DNA of 21,008 nucleotides from Ga0077536 sp043744805 (lineage in GTDB: Bacteria > Pseudomonadota > Gammaproteobacteria > Ga0077536). Where the stretch lies: NCBI GenBank assembly GCA_043744805.1, contig JAYTTZ010000228.1, positions 1 to 21,008 of the forward strand, in the 5' to 3' direction. Below are positions 1-8,098 of this stretch, in pieces (position 1 is the stretch's first letter; every line of letters begins with the position of its first letter). The notes below the pieces were generated by a model that did no database searches, had not been told where the DNA came from, and was given only the letters and a program-made list of their open reading frames with translations. The translations under genes were made by a program, and so were the position numbers.

Positions 1-99
1 GGTCATGTGGCGAGGCATGTCCCGGCTGACCGACATCGAAATTGGATTCCAAATGGCTGCGCAAGATGTGGGTAATTGAAAGGTTTATGGAGCGCTTAC
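1..99 (+). mobile_element. IS 3' end (left copy), partial
   Basis: Bases 2-99 are a perfect inverted copy of 20911-21008. Reading plus-strand from base 2, an open frame runs to a TGA at 77-79 and ends WRGMSRLTDIEIGF...QDVGN. This resembles the C-terminus of IS4-family transposases (W-R-G-x-x-R-L-x-D-I pattern), recognised from memory only. About 20 bp follow the stop before identity ends at 99, as expected for an IS terminus. The rest of the element lies outside the window. The IS family is uncertain; that this is a multicopy repeat end is the firmer statement. Confidence 0.6.
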
Positions 100-275
100 G
101 ATTCATCGGCACAGCAAACATAGGTCTGGGCGCTATTGGCTTGCTGGTTGAGCAGCGCATAGCGCTGTATGAAGCGAAGTCGCGTTTGCGCCAGCGTGGT
201 GCCTGGCCGCCTGCGGGTGCGCGCTTCGTGCGCGTGCAAGCTCCGCCAGTGAGCGCGAAGGAAGCCCCGCAGACG

Positions 276-488
276 TCACTGTTTCGCATCTCGTTCCGGC
301 GGGGGGCTAAACCTGTACTCGCTCATCGAGACGGCCGGGACGCGCTCGGTCGTCGTCCCGTTTTCGCCAAGCTACTCGGCGCGGATCTCTGCAACCTGGT
401 GCAGGTCGAACACGATCGGCGAGTGCGGGATGTTGAGCGCCGAGATCGTGCCTTCCGTCGGCAGCGGCTGCACGCGCCCCCCGGCCAT
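276..488 (-). pseudogene. Decayed coding remnant with internal amber stop, unknown function
   Basis: On the minus strand from an ATG at 488, a frame reads protein-like sequence (TEGTISALNIPHSPIVFDLH...), meets a TAG at 372-374, and continues in the same frame with GENGTTTERVPAVSMSEYRF to a TGA at 276-278. Residue use on both sides of the TAG is balanced, unlike the Arg/Pro-rich shadows in other frames. I infer a C-terminal gene fragment with a nonsense mutation. I do not recognise the family, and chance openness cannot be excluded. Confidence 0.3.
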
Positions 489-543
489 CCCGCCGCTCGC
501 ATGTACACGCCGTCGCTGACGGCGGCGCTGCAGAACTGTCACT

Positions 544-575
544 GTGCTCGAGCACGCTTCACATGTTTGTTAGGT
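544..575. other. Possible half attC site
   Basis: GTTAGGT at 569-575 fits the integron core consensus GTTRRRY. It is preceded by GCTTCACATGTTT, which looks like the inner arm of an attC, and by a perfect 12-bp palindrome GTGCTCGAGCAC at 544-555. The partner core (RYYYAAC followed by a complementary arm) expected at lower coordinates is missing. It may be an attC cut by rearrangement, or a chance match. Real attC sites lie at 19846-20412. Confidence 0.25.
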
Positions 576-819
576 CGAACGCGCGATACTGAGTAAGTGT
601 CCGGACTCGCACTTGGGGCGAACGGTTGCGTCAGAGCAAGGCCAGAACTACGCGAAAGTTTCGTCGCCGATTGCTGAGAACGAGGCCCGTGTCTATTTCG
701 CAAGCCAGCAGGCTGGGAGCAACGCGATGAATTGTGCAGCACTATCGCCGACAAAATAAATGAGCACCGAGGTCGGCTAGAACGTGAAGAGCAGCGCGCC
801 CTACCGCGAATAGTGAGGG

Positions 820-3800
820 CTAGGACGACTTGACCGTCCTCGCGGCGCCGGCAACCGCCGCCAGCATGGAGTAGATCACGGGCATGACGATCAGCACGAG
901 CGGAATCGCGGCAAGTAGACCCGAAATTATCGCGATTGCCAGCGGCGTTTGCATTGCCGAGCCTGTGCCGATCCCCAATGCGAGTGGCATTAGCGCCAAT
1001 ATCGCAATCAACGACGTCATCAGAATCGGGCGCAGTCGGTAACGCCCGGCGCTGATCAGCGCGGGACGATCTGCCGCCTCATTGGTATTCAGTTCGGCAA
1101 AATAAAACACTGCGACTTCAGTGACGATTCCAACGATCATCGTCATGCCCATCATCGCCGAGATGTTCAGCTCAGTGCCCGTCACCCACAGGCCAATAAA
1201 TACCGCTGCCACCGACAGTAATACCGTGATCAGAATTGCCGCCACCACCGCCCAGCGCTCATAGAGATAAAGGAGCAGCCCCATCACTAACAATACAGCG
1301 GCACCGAACACGGCGGTCAGTCCTTGGAATGACTTCTGCTGCTCTGCATAGAGGCCGCCGTATTCAATGCGAAGCGCGGTTGGCAAATGCATCGCAGCGA
1401 CACGGCTGTGCACCTCTGTCATGGCAGATCCGAGGTCGCGGCCTTCAAGACGTGCCGTCACCGCGATCATCTGTTCGAGGTTTTCACGCGTAATCTGTGG
1501 CTGACCCGTGGCTACACTCACGTCAGCAACGCGGGATACCGGCAACACATGTCCGTCGGGGGCGCGCAGCAGCAACTTGGATAGGGCCTCGACACGGTCG
1601 CGCAGTTGGGGGGGCGACCATAGACGTATGTCGAGCAGTTTTTCGCCGCTCTGGATTTGACCGACGACACTGCCGCCAATCAACATGGTCAACTGTTTCG
1701 TCACCGCTTCCGGGTCGAGCCCCTCGAAGGCGGCCCGCACACGGTCCACATGGATCTCGAGCGCGTCGCCGGCGACGCGTTGACCGTCCCGAATCTCGAC
1801 GAGACCTGGAATACTTTCGAGCGTGGTGGCGATTGCGCGCGCCGTGCTGCGCAGTAGCGCCAAGTCGGCGCCGAACAGTTTCACTTCCACCGGTTGCGGC
1901 ACGGCCGTGAGGTCGCCGATGAGATCTTCCATGAGCTGCAAGGTCTCAATGTTCAGACCCGGCACCTGCGCTTCGATGCGTTCACGCAGATCCGCCATAA
2001 CTTCCTCGATGTCGCGACGAGGCAGCGCTTTGAGGCGGATGAACAGGTCACCTTCATTGGCCTCGGTCAGACCGCCGCCGAGCTGCAAGCCGGTACGTCG
2101 CGAATAGTTAGCCACTTCTGGTGTTGCCTTGATCAAGGCCTCTACCTGACGCAGCAAACGGTCGGTTTCCGCCAGCGAGGTGCCGGGCGCGGCAAAGTAG
2201 TCGATGGTGAAGCCGCCCTCATCCATGCGCGGCATGAAGCCGGTGGGTAAATGCAGGAAGGCGACACCGCCGGTGATGAGCAATACGACAGCCGCAAGAC
2301 TCGTACGCATCGGGTAGCGCAAGGCGCGGTCGGCTAGACTCGCATAGTGCTCGCACAGGCGAATGAAGAAGCCGCTCTCGTGGGCCGTCGCCTCAGCTTC
2401 GCGCTGACTCTTCAAACCATGGGTCAACAAGCGGTTGGTCAGCACCGGTACGGCAAACATCGCTACAAGAAACGACACCACCAGGGCGGCGGCCATCGTC
2501 AGCGCCAGTGCTTTGAAGAAGCCGCCGGTCACGCCGGACAGGAACGCCAAGGGCACAAAGACCACGATGGTTGCCAACGAGGATCCAAGCAGTGGCTGCA
2601 GCATCTCCGCTGCCGCCGGTAACAGCGAGCGTCGTGCTTCGGAGGGGACACCGTCGAGCGCACCTTCGGACTCGCGACGCACCATGTGCTCGACCATCAC
2701 GACCGCGTCATCGACGACCAGGCCAACGGCGGCGGCCATCCCGCCGAGTGTCATGATGTTGAAACTCATGCCGAACAGCTTCAGCAGCAGAGCCGTGACC
2801 GCCAACACCGCCGGCAGGATGACGGCGATAATCAGCGTCAAGCGCAGATCGCGCAGGAACACGAGCAGCACGATGCCGGCCAGCACAGCCCCGATCAAGA
2901 TCGCGTCGCGCACGCTACTGGCCGCAGCAAGCACCAGCTCCGACTGATCGTAGAAGGTGTCAATCTTGATGTCGGGGGGTAACTCCGCTGCGAATTGGGC
3001 GAGCTTGTCACGCACCGCCTGCGTGAGCGCCGGCGCGTTGGCGCCGCGACTCTGACGAATGTTCAGCAGCACTGCGTCACGGCCGCCTGCGTTGACGCGC
3101 GTCCAGCTCGGTGCCCTGGCGTCGCGGATTTCGGCAATATCCTTAAGCTGGATCACGCCGAGCGGACCGGACTTGATCACGATGCGTCCAATATCGTCGC
3201 GACTGGCCAGGCGGTTGTCCGCCAACGTCAAATACAAACGATGTCGGTCTTCAAGGCGACCGACCGATGTAACGACGTTATTGGCTGCCAACGCCGTAGC
3301 GATATCTTGCGGCGCAAGTCCAGCTGCCTGTGAGCGTGCCACATCGAACAACACCTGAAACTCTCCGAGCTCGCCGCCCAGCACTTCGGCCTGGGCCACC
3401 CCAGGCACCGATGTCAGCAGTGGGCGCAAGCGGTAGTAGGCGAAATCACGCAGCGCGACCAGGTCTCTAGTCTGCGAAGTGAGAGCCAGACCCAGCACCG
3501 GAAAGACGGTCGGATCCATCCGTCGCACCTCTTGGCGCGTTCCCGCAGGAAGATCCGGCAGTATGCGGTTGATGGCAGATTCGACCTGCAGCTGCGCGGC
3601 AACCATGTCGTTGCCCCAAGCGAAGTTGATGGATATCTCTGCCGCACCGCGCGAGCTGGTCGAGCGCAGGCCAAGCACGTCCGGTACGCCCCGTAGCGCC
3701 TGTTCTAGCGGTCGTGTGACCTCCACCACCATGCGCTCGACCGGTCGGTCGCCCGAGTCCACACTGACCACCACGCGCGGGAAGTCAATGGTCGGAAATA

Positions 3801-3900
3801 AGCCGACCGGCAGTTTGAACGCGGCAAACAGCCCACCAAAAGTCGCGGCGGTCAGCAAGAACAGCACCGATCGCTGGTGCGTCTCCAGCCAGGCGATCAC
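820..3900 (-). CDS. RND efflux pump permease (AcrB/CzcA-type)
   Basis: An inner-membrane proton-driven pump subunit of the resistance-nodulation-division superfamily, 1026 aa, the normal full length. An N-terminal transmembrane helix (about 12-30) is followed by the first large periplasmic loop, then helices from about 333. The TM4 signature GLVVDDAVVMVEH places the paired aspartates at 397-398. The second periplasmic loop begins near 560, and the last helices end near 1015. At the TM10 relay position I read GIVTEVAVFYF, with Glu928 where AcrB has its relay Lys. The GTG start overlaps the stop of the upstream membrane-fusion gene (GTGA), so translation is probably coupled. It is the last gene of a three-gene operon carried on a decayed island. 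Substrate cannot be read from sequence; neither the permease nor the adaptor shows obvious Met- or His-rich metal-binding stretches. Confidence 0.93.
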   Translation of the reverse strand: MIAWLETHQRSVLFLLTAATFGGLFAAFKLPVGLFPTIDFPRVVVSVDSGDRPVERMVVEVTRPLEQALRGVPDVLGLRSTSSRGAAEISINFAWGNDMVAAQLQVESAINRILPDLPAGTRQEVRRMDPTVFPVLGLALTSQTRDLVALRDFAYYRLRPLLTSVPGVAQAEVLGGELGEFQVLFDVARSQAAGLAPQDIATALAANNVVTSVGRLEDRHRLYLTLADNRLASRDDIGRIVIKSGPLGVIQLKDIAEIRDARAPSWTRVNAGGRDAVLLNIRQSRGANAPALTQAVRDKLAQFAAELPPDIKIDTFYDQSELVLAAASSVRDAILIGAVLAGIVLLVFLRDLRLTLIIAVILPAVLAVTALLLKLFGMSFNIMTLGGMAAAVGLVVDDAVVMVEHMVRRESEGALDGVPSEARRSLLPAAAEMLQPLLGSSLATIVVFVPLAFLSGVTGGFFKALALTMAAALVVSFLVAMFAVPVLTNRLLTHGLKSQREAEATAHESGFFIRLCEHYASLADRALRYPMRTSLAAVVLLITGGVAFLHLPTGFMPRMDEGGFTIDYFAAPGTSLAETDRLLRQVEALIKATPEVANYSRRTGLQLGGGLTEANEGDLFIRLKALPRRDIEEVMADLRERIEAQVPGLNIETLQLMEDLIGDLTAVPQPVEVKLFGADLALLRSTARAIATTLESIPGLVEIRDGQRVAGDALEIHVDRVRAAFEGLDPEAVTKQLTMLIGGSVVGQIQSGEKLLDIRLWSPPQLRDRVEALSKLLLRAPDGHVLPVSRVADVSVATGQPQITRENLEQMIAVTARLEGRDLGSAMTEVHSRVAAMHLPTALRIEYGGLYAEQQKSFQGLTAVFGAAVLLVMGLLLYLYERWAVVAAILITVLLSVAAVFIGLWVTGTELNISAMMGMTMIVGIVTEVAVFYFAELNTNEAADRPALISAGRYRLRPILMTSLIAILALMPLALGIGTGSAMQTPLAIAIISGLLAAIPLVLIVMPVIYSMLAAVAGAARTVKSS

Positions 3901-4997
3901 TGCTGCTCGCGCTCGTCGTTGGCGCTCGGGTGCAGCGCCGCCGCCTCGGCCCGGGTGCGAATCAGCATGCCGTCTTCGAGCACGGCGTTACCCGCGACGA
4001 TCAGTGCCTCACCGGCGGCGAGACCCGTAGCGATTTCGACCATGTCGCCGTCCTGCACGCCGGTCTTGATCTCGCGCCGCCGCGCGTGATCGCCGTCGGC
4101 CACGAACAGGTAGGCTTGCTCGCCCGCGTAGAGCAATGCGCCACGCGGCGCGGTGACCACGTTTAGGTGTTGCGCGACCTCAATCTCCGCCCGCAACACG
4201 GCGCCGGGTAACAGACCACTGCGGGGCGGTAGGTGCACCAGCGCGGCGGTGAGGTGAGTCAGTGAATCGATTCGATGGTCTGTGCTGGAGACCGCCGCCG
4301 TCACCGCTACAGCCCCGGGCGCGAGCGGCGCCAATTGCACCGTCTGACCAGCAGCCACCCGATTCGCATCCTGTGGCTCGATGCCTAAACGCACCTGTAG
4401 GGCATCCGGCACGACAATTCGAACCGCTACTGCGCCCGGCGCAAGCACCTCACCGGGCTGCACCGTCAATGAGTCAACGATACCGTCGCGCGATGCCCGC
4501 AGGGTCAACAGTTCAGCGGGGCCGACTCGCGCGCCGAGACTGTCGCGCATGGCAACAGCCGTGGCGGCGGCATTCGTCGCTGTCAAAAGATCGAATTCGG
4601 TGGCGAGTCCTGTGCGGCGCAGACGTCCCATACGTTCGCGCTCAGCAAGCGCGAGATCGGCGTCACGCCGGGCTTTGCCTAAATCCAGTTGGGTGAGAGG
4701 ACTAGGCACCAAGCGCAACAGCGCTTGGCCGCGTTTAACTTCGTCACCCACGGTTACGAGCAACTGGGACACCTGCGATTCCACTGGTACCGCGACCGTT
4801 GTTGCTTCGGCCGTAGAAAACTCGGTCGTACCGTACACGCGCAGCGTCTCGCGCAAGGTTTGTCGCAATGCGGGCTGTATCTCGACCAGCGCGACCGGCC
4901 TTGCCGGTGGTCCTTCGGAGCCGCTGTCGTGTCTGCTACAGCCAGCAACGCTTATCGTGACCGTGCTTAGGGCTAAGGCAATCGTGATTAAATTCAT
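3897..4997 (-). CDS. RND membrane-fusion (adaptor) lipoprotein
   Basis: A 366-aa periplasmic adaptor (HlyD/AcrA type) that bridges the RND permease and the outer-membrane channel. The N-terminus MNLITIALALSTVTISVAGC is a lipoprotein signal with lipobox Cys20. A lipoyl-like half motif (VSQLLVTVGDEVKRGQ) lies near 75-95. A helical hairpin follows at about 105-160, then the second lipoyl half and beta-barrel (about 165-280), and a C-terminal membrane-proximal domain (GLAAGEALIVAGNAVLEDG). The gene starts 11 nt after the stop of the outer-membrane-factor gene and overlaps the permease start by 4 bp. No metal-binding His-rich insertion is visible, so a heavy-metal role is not supported. Confidence 0.9.
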   Translation of the reverse strand: MNLITIALALSTVTISVAGCSRHDSGSEGPPARPVALVEIQPALRQTLRETLRVYGTTEFSTAEATTVAVPVESQVSQLLVTVGDEVKRGQALLRLVPSPLTQLDLGKARRDADLALAERERMGRLRRTGLATEFDLLTATNAAATAVAMRDSLGARVGPAELLTLRASRDGIVDSLTVQPGEVLAPGAVAVRIVVPDALQVRLGIEPQDANRVAAGQTVQLAPLAPGAVAVTAAVSSTDHRIDSLTHLTAALVHLPPRSGLLPGAVLRAEIEVAQHLNVVTAPRGALLYAGEQAYLFVADGDHARRREIKTGVQDGDMVEIATGLAAGEALIVAGNAVLEDGMLIRTRAEAAALHPSANDEREQQ

Positions 4998-5008
4998 CGC
5001 GTCAACTT

Positions 5009-6385
5009 CTATTGTGAAAGTGAGCGTCCCACGGCCAAGGCCAAAGCCAAGCGCTGCTCGGCGCAGGCCTGATCGAGCCCAAGCAACGCCAGGCGCTTAT
5101 CGACCGCCTCGGCACGTGCCGACTCGGCCAACGGCAAAGTCACGTCGCCGCGCCCTGCGGCAAACTCGAGACCGGCGGCGAACCGTTCGATGTCGGGCAA
5201 TTGGTTGGCCAACGCCGTACGCGAACGCTCATCGCGTTTCAGTGCGGCGATCAGCGCCGCAATATTGGCGCGGGTCTGGTGTAGACGCGCCAAATATTCG
5301 CTGCGTAGACGCTCCCGATTCGCCTCAGCGGTGGCGACTGCGCCGCGATTGCGATTCCATAGAGGCAAATCGAGGGTCACTGCCGGACCAAACGTTTTCA
5401 CTTTGCTCGTATCGCGCGCGCCCGTGAGGGTGATCGCGAACCGCGGATATTGGCCCAACACTGCACGGTGAAGGGTGGCCTGCTGGCTGTCGTACCCGGC
5501 GGCGAAAGCTTGCAAATCGAGCCTGGCACTTCGCGCCGCGTCGAACAGAGCAGCGGGATCCGGCGGTATCCACGCCGAGAGCGCCGGCGGGAGCGCCAAG
5601 GCCAATGGCTCTGCAGGCGACATGCCCAGCAGGCGGTTGAGCTCCAGTCGCGTGGTATCTGCTTCACGCTCAGCAAGAAGCGCGCGAGCGTTGGCGTCCG
5701 CGGCGGCAATACGGCGTGCCTCGACCTCATCGACCTTGAGGTCGCCGCGCGCTGCGCCAGCCAACGTGCGTCGCAGTCCGGTATTGGCAGCTACGGCCGC
5801 CGTGCGCGAAAGCTGAGCCGCTAAAAGCTGACGGGGCAGTCGAATTGCGAGCAGCTGCGCTTGGCCGGCCACCATCCACTCCTGCCAGGCGATATCGAGC
5901 CGCACTTGCTCGGCGGCGGCACCCGCCACTTGACGTTCGACTTGCCGAGTGGCCAGCGCACCCAACAAATCTAGCGTCAAGCCACCCGTGAACGCACTAG
6001 ATAGGCCCTGACCATTCGGCGCCAGCACACGGTCGAAGCCCAAGCTCAGCTGTGGGTCGGGCAGTAGACCCGCTGCAAACACCTGCGCATCAGCTACCTG
6101 CTGCTGCGCGCGCAGACTACGCAGATCCGGGTTTGCTATCACGGCAACGACGGCAATTTCGTTAGCGTCCAGCGGCTTGGTAAAGTCTAACGTCATTGGA
6201 GGAAGACGTAGATGCAGCAGCTGTGTCGCCTGGCGCGCGAGCGCGGCGCGATCCGGCACCGCTAGCATTGCGTCGACGTCCGCGCCATCGAGCGGCTGCG
6301 GCGTATAGGCGGCACAGGCGCCGAGCGTCAGCATCGCTAACAGCAATCCCGCGTACCTCATCGTTGGTGCGAACGCTACAGCCAT
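5009..6385 (-). CDS. Outer-membrane efflux factor (TolC/OprM family lipoprotein)
   Basis: A 458-aa outer-membrane channel subunit for the RND pump encoded downstream. The signal sequence ends in a lipobox (MLTLGAC, Cys24 from the first ATG), as in OprM/NodT-type lipoproteins. The body shows two similar halves of long Ala/Leu/Arg-rich helices (about 75-240 and 285-450) typical of the TolC barrel-tunnel fold, including the repeat-like TLDLLGALATRQ and TLDLPLWNRNRG segments. An inner ATG at 6361 (MRYAGLLL) gives an equally good signal peptide; neither start has a strong Shine-Dalgarno sequence. It is first in the operon. I see no regulator gene beside it. Confidence 0.9.
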   Translation of the reverse strand: MAVAFAPTMRYAGLLLAMLTLGACAAYTPQPLDGADVDAMLAVPDRAALARQATQLLHLRLPPMTLDFTKPLDANEIAVVAVIANPDLRSLRAQQQVADAQVFAAGLLPDPQLSLGFDRVLAPNGQGLSSAFTGGLTLDLLGALATRQVERQVAGAAAEQVRLDIAWQEWMVAGQAQLLAIRLPRQLLAAQLSRTAAVAANTGLRRTLAGAARGDLKVDEVEARRIAAADANARALLAEREADTTRLELNRLLGMSPAEPLALALPPALSAWIPPDPAALFDAARSARLDLQAFAAGYDSQQATLHRAVLGQYPRFAITLTGARDTSKVKTFGPAVTLDLPLWNRNRGAVATAEANRERLRSEYLARLHQTRANIAALIAALKRDERSRTALANQLPDIERFAAGLEFAAGRGDVTLPLAESARAEAVDKRLALLGLDQACAEQRLALALAVGRSLSQ

Positions 6386-6614
6386 AAATCACGCAACTTC
6401 TGCGCAGAGATCTCACTAACGACCATCACGGCAAACTGTGCCGCGGATTTAGCGGTAACGAGCAGGTAACAGAAGTCGAAGGACGTCAAGACCGCGTCAC
6501 CCCCCGGTTTTGACCAGCGTGGTGGCGGCGCCGAGACCTTGGTCCGATTTTCGCGTATTTCGCTATCCATTGATCACCGTGAGTACCGCGCTGCGATCGC
6601 GCGCCAGTCTCGAC

Positions 6615-6911
6615 TTAAAATTCGACATTGAAGGCCGGACGTACGGCCAACAGTTCATCGGTATCGTAACCCACGCTCATGAACGCACTCACGTGCCTGC
6701 CGAAGCGGTACTCGGTTGCGATCGCGCCAGCCACCGTGCTCTCCCCGCGTGCGGCGGGCGAGCTAGTGCCAAACATTTCGACAAACACGCTACGTTGCGG
6801 AAGGTGTGCCGTTCTGTGGTAGGCGCGACCATTCGGATCGCGAACGGCGTGGGCTAACTGATGCTCGATAAGCTCGCGCAAGATGGACACGCCCTGGTTT
6901 GCCAGCGGCAC
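6615..6911 (-). pseudogene. C-terminal fragment of outer-membrane barrel protein
   Basis: The last 58 codons read SVFVEMFGTSSP...VSAFMSVGYDTDELL...AFNVEF and stop. Alternating hydrophobic strands and a terminal Phe are typical of an outer-membrane beta-barrel end, similar in layout to the transporter-like Phenol_MetA_deg family. Upstream of about residue 40 the sequence no longer resembles a barrel, and there is no signal peptide, so I read it as a truncated gene. It sits between the integrase remnant and the efflux operon, on the same strand. The family assignment is tentative. Confidence 0.4.
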
Positions 6912-6918
6912 TATGTGA

Positions 6919-7101
6919 TCAGTCCAACATCAGGGTAGACGCCGAGTGGTAGGAGTTTCTCCTTATCGCTGAAACGATATCGAAGCCTCCACCATTTACC
7001 TCCTGCTGGTGAAACGAGCAGGAAGAGCCCTCGCTCATCGAAATCTTTGCAGGTCTTTTCCCAGGCTTAGCGTTCTTGATCGCAGTGTTGGTGAGTCTCA
7101 T
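6919..7101 (-). pseudogene. P4-type tyrosine integrase, truncated and frameshifted N-terminus
   Basis: The frame from the ATG at 7101 begins MRLTNTAIKNAKPGKRPAKI, the start of the arm-DNA-binding domain (DUF4102) of P4/CP4-57 integrases. After that the meaningful reading moves to another frame, with DERGLFLLVSPAGGKWWRL and then YRFSDKEKLLPLGVYPDVGL, which is highly typical of the family. One missing base near 7041 explains the shift. Similarity ends around 6921, so the remaining roughly 330 residues, including the whole catalytic domain, are absent. Its position just below the tRNA-Cys 3' end, start toward the tRNA, is the classic layout of a tRNA-borne island. It cannot encode an active recombinase. 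Confidence 0.85.
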
Positions 7102-7103
7102 CT

Positions 7104-7150
7104 GGGGTAACTCTTTTTCGAGATCTGGAGTTACCCCGAAAAATTACCCC
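7104..7150. repeat. GGGGTAA repeats upstream of integrase remnant
   Basis: GGGGTAACTC at 7104-7113 and GAGTTACCCC at 7128-7137 form a perfect 10-bp inverted repeat with a 14-nt spacer. A third half, TTACCCC, is at 7144-7150. It lies immediately upstream of the integrase start and within about 115 bp of the tRNA-Cys 3' end, where integrase arm-type sites or an int operator would be expected. Function is inferred from position. Confidence 0.6.
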
Positions 7151-7265
7151 ATTTGAAAGCTGGCTGTCTTTGAATGACGCACCTTCAAACTGGACCTGAA
7201 TTTCAATAAAAATGAGCACTTATCCGGCACGTTCGGACGGTCTTGGACGTCGTTGGAAAGTTAAT

Positions 7266-7339
7266 TGGAGGCTGGGGTCGGAATCGAACCGGCGTCCGCG
7301 GCTTTGCAGGCCGCTGCATGACCACTCTGCCACCCAGCC
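7266..7339 (-). tRNA. tRNA-Cys (GCA)
   Basis: The minus strand folds as a full cloverleaf. The 5' acceptor GGCTGGG pairs with CCCAGCC, the anticodon loop CTGCAAA gives GCA, the T-loop is GGTTCGATTCC, and the 3' CCA is encoded (7266-7268). Discriminator base U at 7269. It follows tRNA-Gly as in the glyW-cysT order known from gammaproteobacteria. Its 3' half is the likely attachment site of the adjacent island, because the gene remains whole and the integrase remnant begins 164 bp downstream. No tRNA-Leu follows, although one usually does in this cluster. Confidence 0.95.
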
Positions 7340-7378
7340 TTGGGAGACTTCGCCTGCTACGGGAGATGCAGCAGGCGC

Positions 7379-7408
7379 AAATGAAAAGCCCCGACGGCGT
7401 CGGGGCTT
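7379..7408 (-). terminator. Rho-independent terminator between tRNA-Gly and tRNA-Cys
   Basis: A perfect 10-bp stem (AAGCCCCGAC / GTCGGGGCTT, 7386-7408) with a 3-nt loop is followed on the minus strand by TTTTCATTT. It lies 10 nt after tRNA-Gly and ends the Nudix/MoxR-to-tRNA-Gly direction of transcription. tRNA-Cys would then need its own promoter or read-through. Confidence 0.7.
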
Positions 7409-7418
7409 CGGCAAACTT

Positions 7419-7494
<76 letters not shown>

Positions 7495-7546
7495 GCGAAG
7501 AGCCAGCAATTCTAGTGCGGGGAGATCTTCTGTCAAGGTAAAAAAT

Positions 7547-8098
7547 CTACCGGTCCGACAAGGCCGGCCACGCGGCCTGCAGGTACAGGACCATCGACCA
7601 CAGCGTGAGGCCCGCAGCCACGTAGAGCCCGACCACGCCGAGGGCGTAGACCGGCAGCCCCCACAGCGGTTCGCGGGCAATCATCAGCAGCAGCGCGATC
7701 ATCTGGAAAGTGGTCTTGACCTTGCCGAGCCGGGACACGGCCACCTTGCTCCTGGCGCCCAGTTCGGCCATCCATTCGCGCAGCGCCGACACCGTGATCT
7801 CTCGGCCGATGATGACCATGGTGGGCAAGGCGATGAGGGCAGAGGGATCGCGTTGCAGCAGCAGGATGAGCGCGACGGCCACGATGAGCTTGTCGGCGAC
7901 GGGGTCGAGGAAGGCGCCGAGGTTGGAGGCCTGGTCGAGCTTGCGGGCCAGGTAGCCGTCCAGCCAGTCGGTGATTGCCGCCAGCAGGAACACGCCTGCC
8001 GCCAGCAGGTTGGTCCATTCGAAGGGCATCCAGAACAACACCACGAACAGCGGGATGAGCGCGATGCGGAGCAGGGTCAGCCTGTTGGGAATGTTCAT
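7547..8098 (-). CDS. pgsA: CDP-diacylglycerol--glycerol-3-phosphate 3-phosphatidyltransferase
   Basis: PgsA makes phosphatidylglycerophosphate, the committed step to phosphatidylglycerol and cardiolipin, in the inner membrane. The 183-aa protein starts MNIPNRLTLLRI, as in many homologues, and carries the CDP-alcohol phosphotransferase signature D-x2-D-G-x2-A-R-x8-G-x3-D-x3-D at residues 44-69, with all Asp and Gly residues present. About five hydrophobic helices follow the expected pattern. Its ATG overlaps the uvrC stop by one base (TGATG), and tRNA-Gly follows. The uvrC-pgsA-tRNA-Gly order is conserved. An open frame that continues upstream through uvrC is an antisense-frame artefact and not part of the gene. 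Confidence 0.97.
   Translation of the reverse strand: MNIPNRLTLLRIALIPLFVVLFWMPFEWTNLLAAGVFLLAAITDWLDGYLARKLDQASNLGAFLDPVADKLIVAVALILLLQRDPSALIALPTMVIIGREITVSALREWMAELGARSKVAVSRLGKVKTTFQMIALLLMIAREPLWGLPVYALGVVGLYVAAGLTLWSMVLYLQAAWPALSDR

Larger units (their letters stand above)
100..819. other. Gene-poor debris between IS end and RND operon
   Basis: No intact gene could be supported here. Long open frames on both strands are arginine/proline-rich and look like translated GC-rich non-coding DNA. Two items stand out and are listed separately: a minus-strand coding remnant with an internal amber stop (276-488) and a half-attC-like sequence (544-575). The remainder, 576-819, between that site and the end of the efflux permease gene, holds nothing I recognise. 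Confidence 0.5.

Noticed and set aside
42..596. 184-codon plus-strand open frame at the left end
   Set aside because: It begins inside the IS end, is Arg-rich, and runs against the more protein-like minus-strand remnant.
6376..6570. 64-codon open frame upstream of the outer-membrane factor
   Set aside because: No ribosome site or recognisable domain; overlaps the next gene start in another frame.
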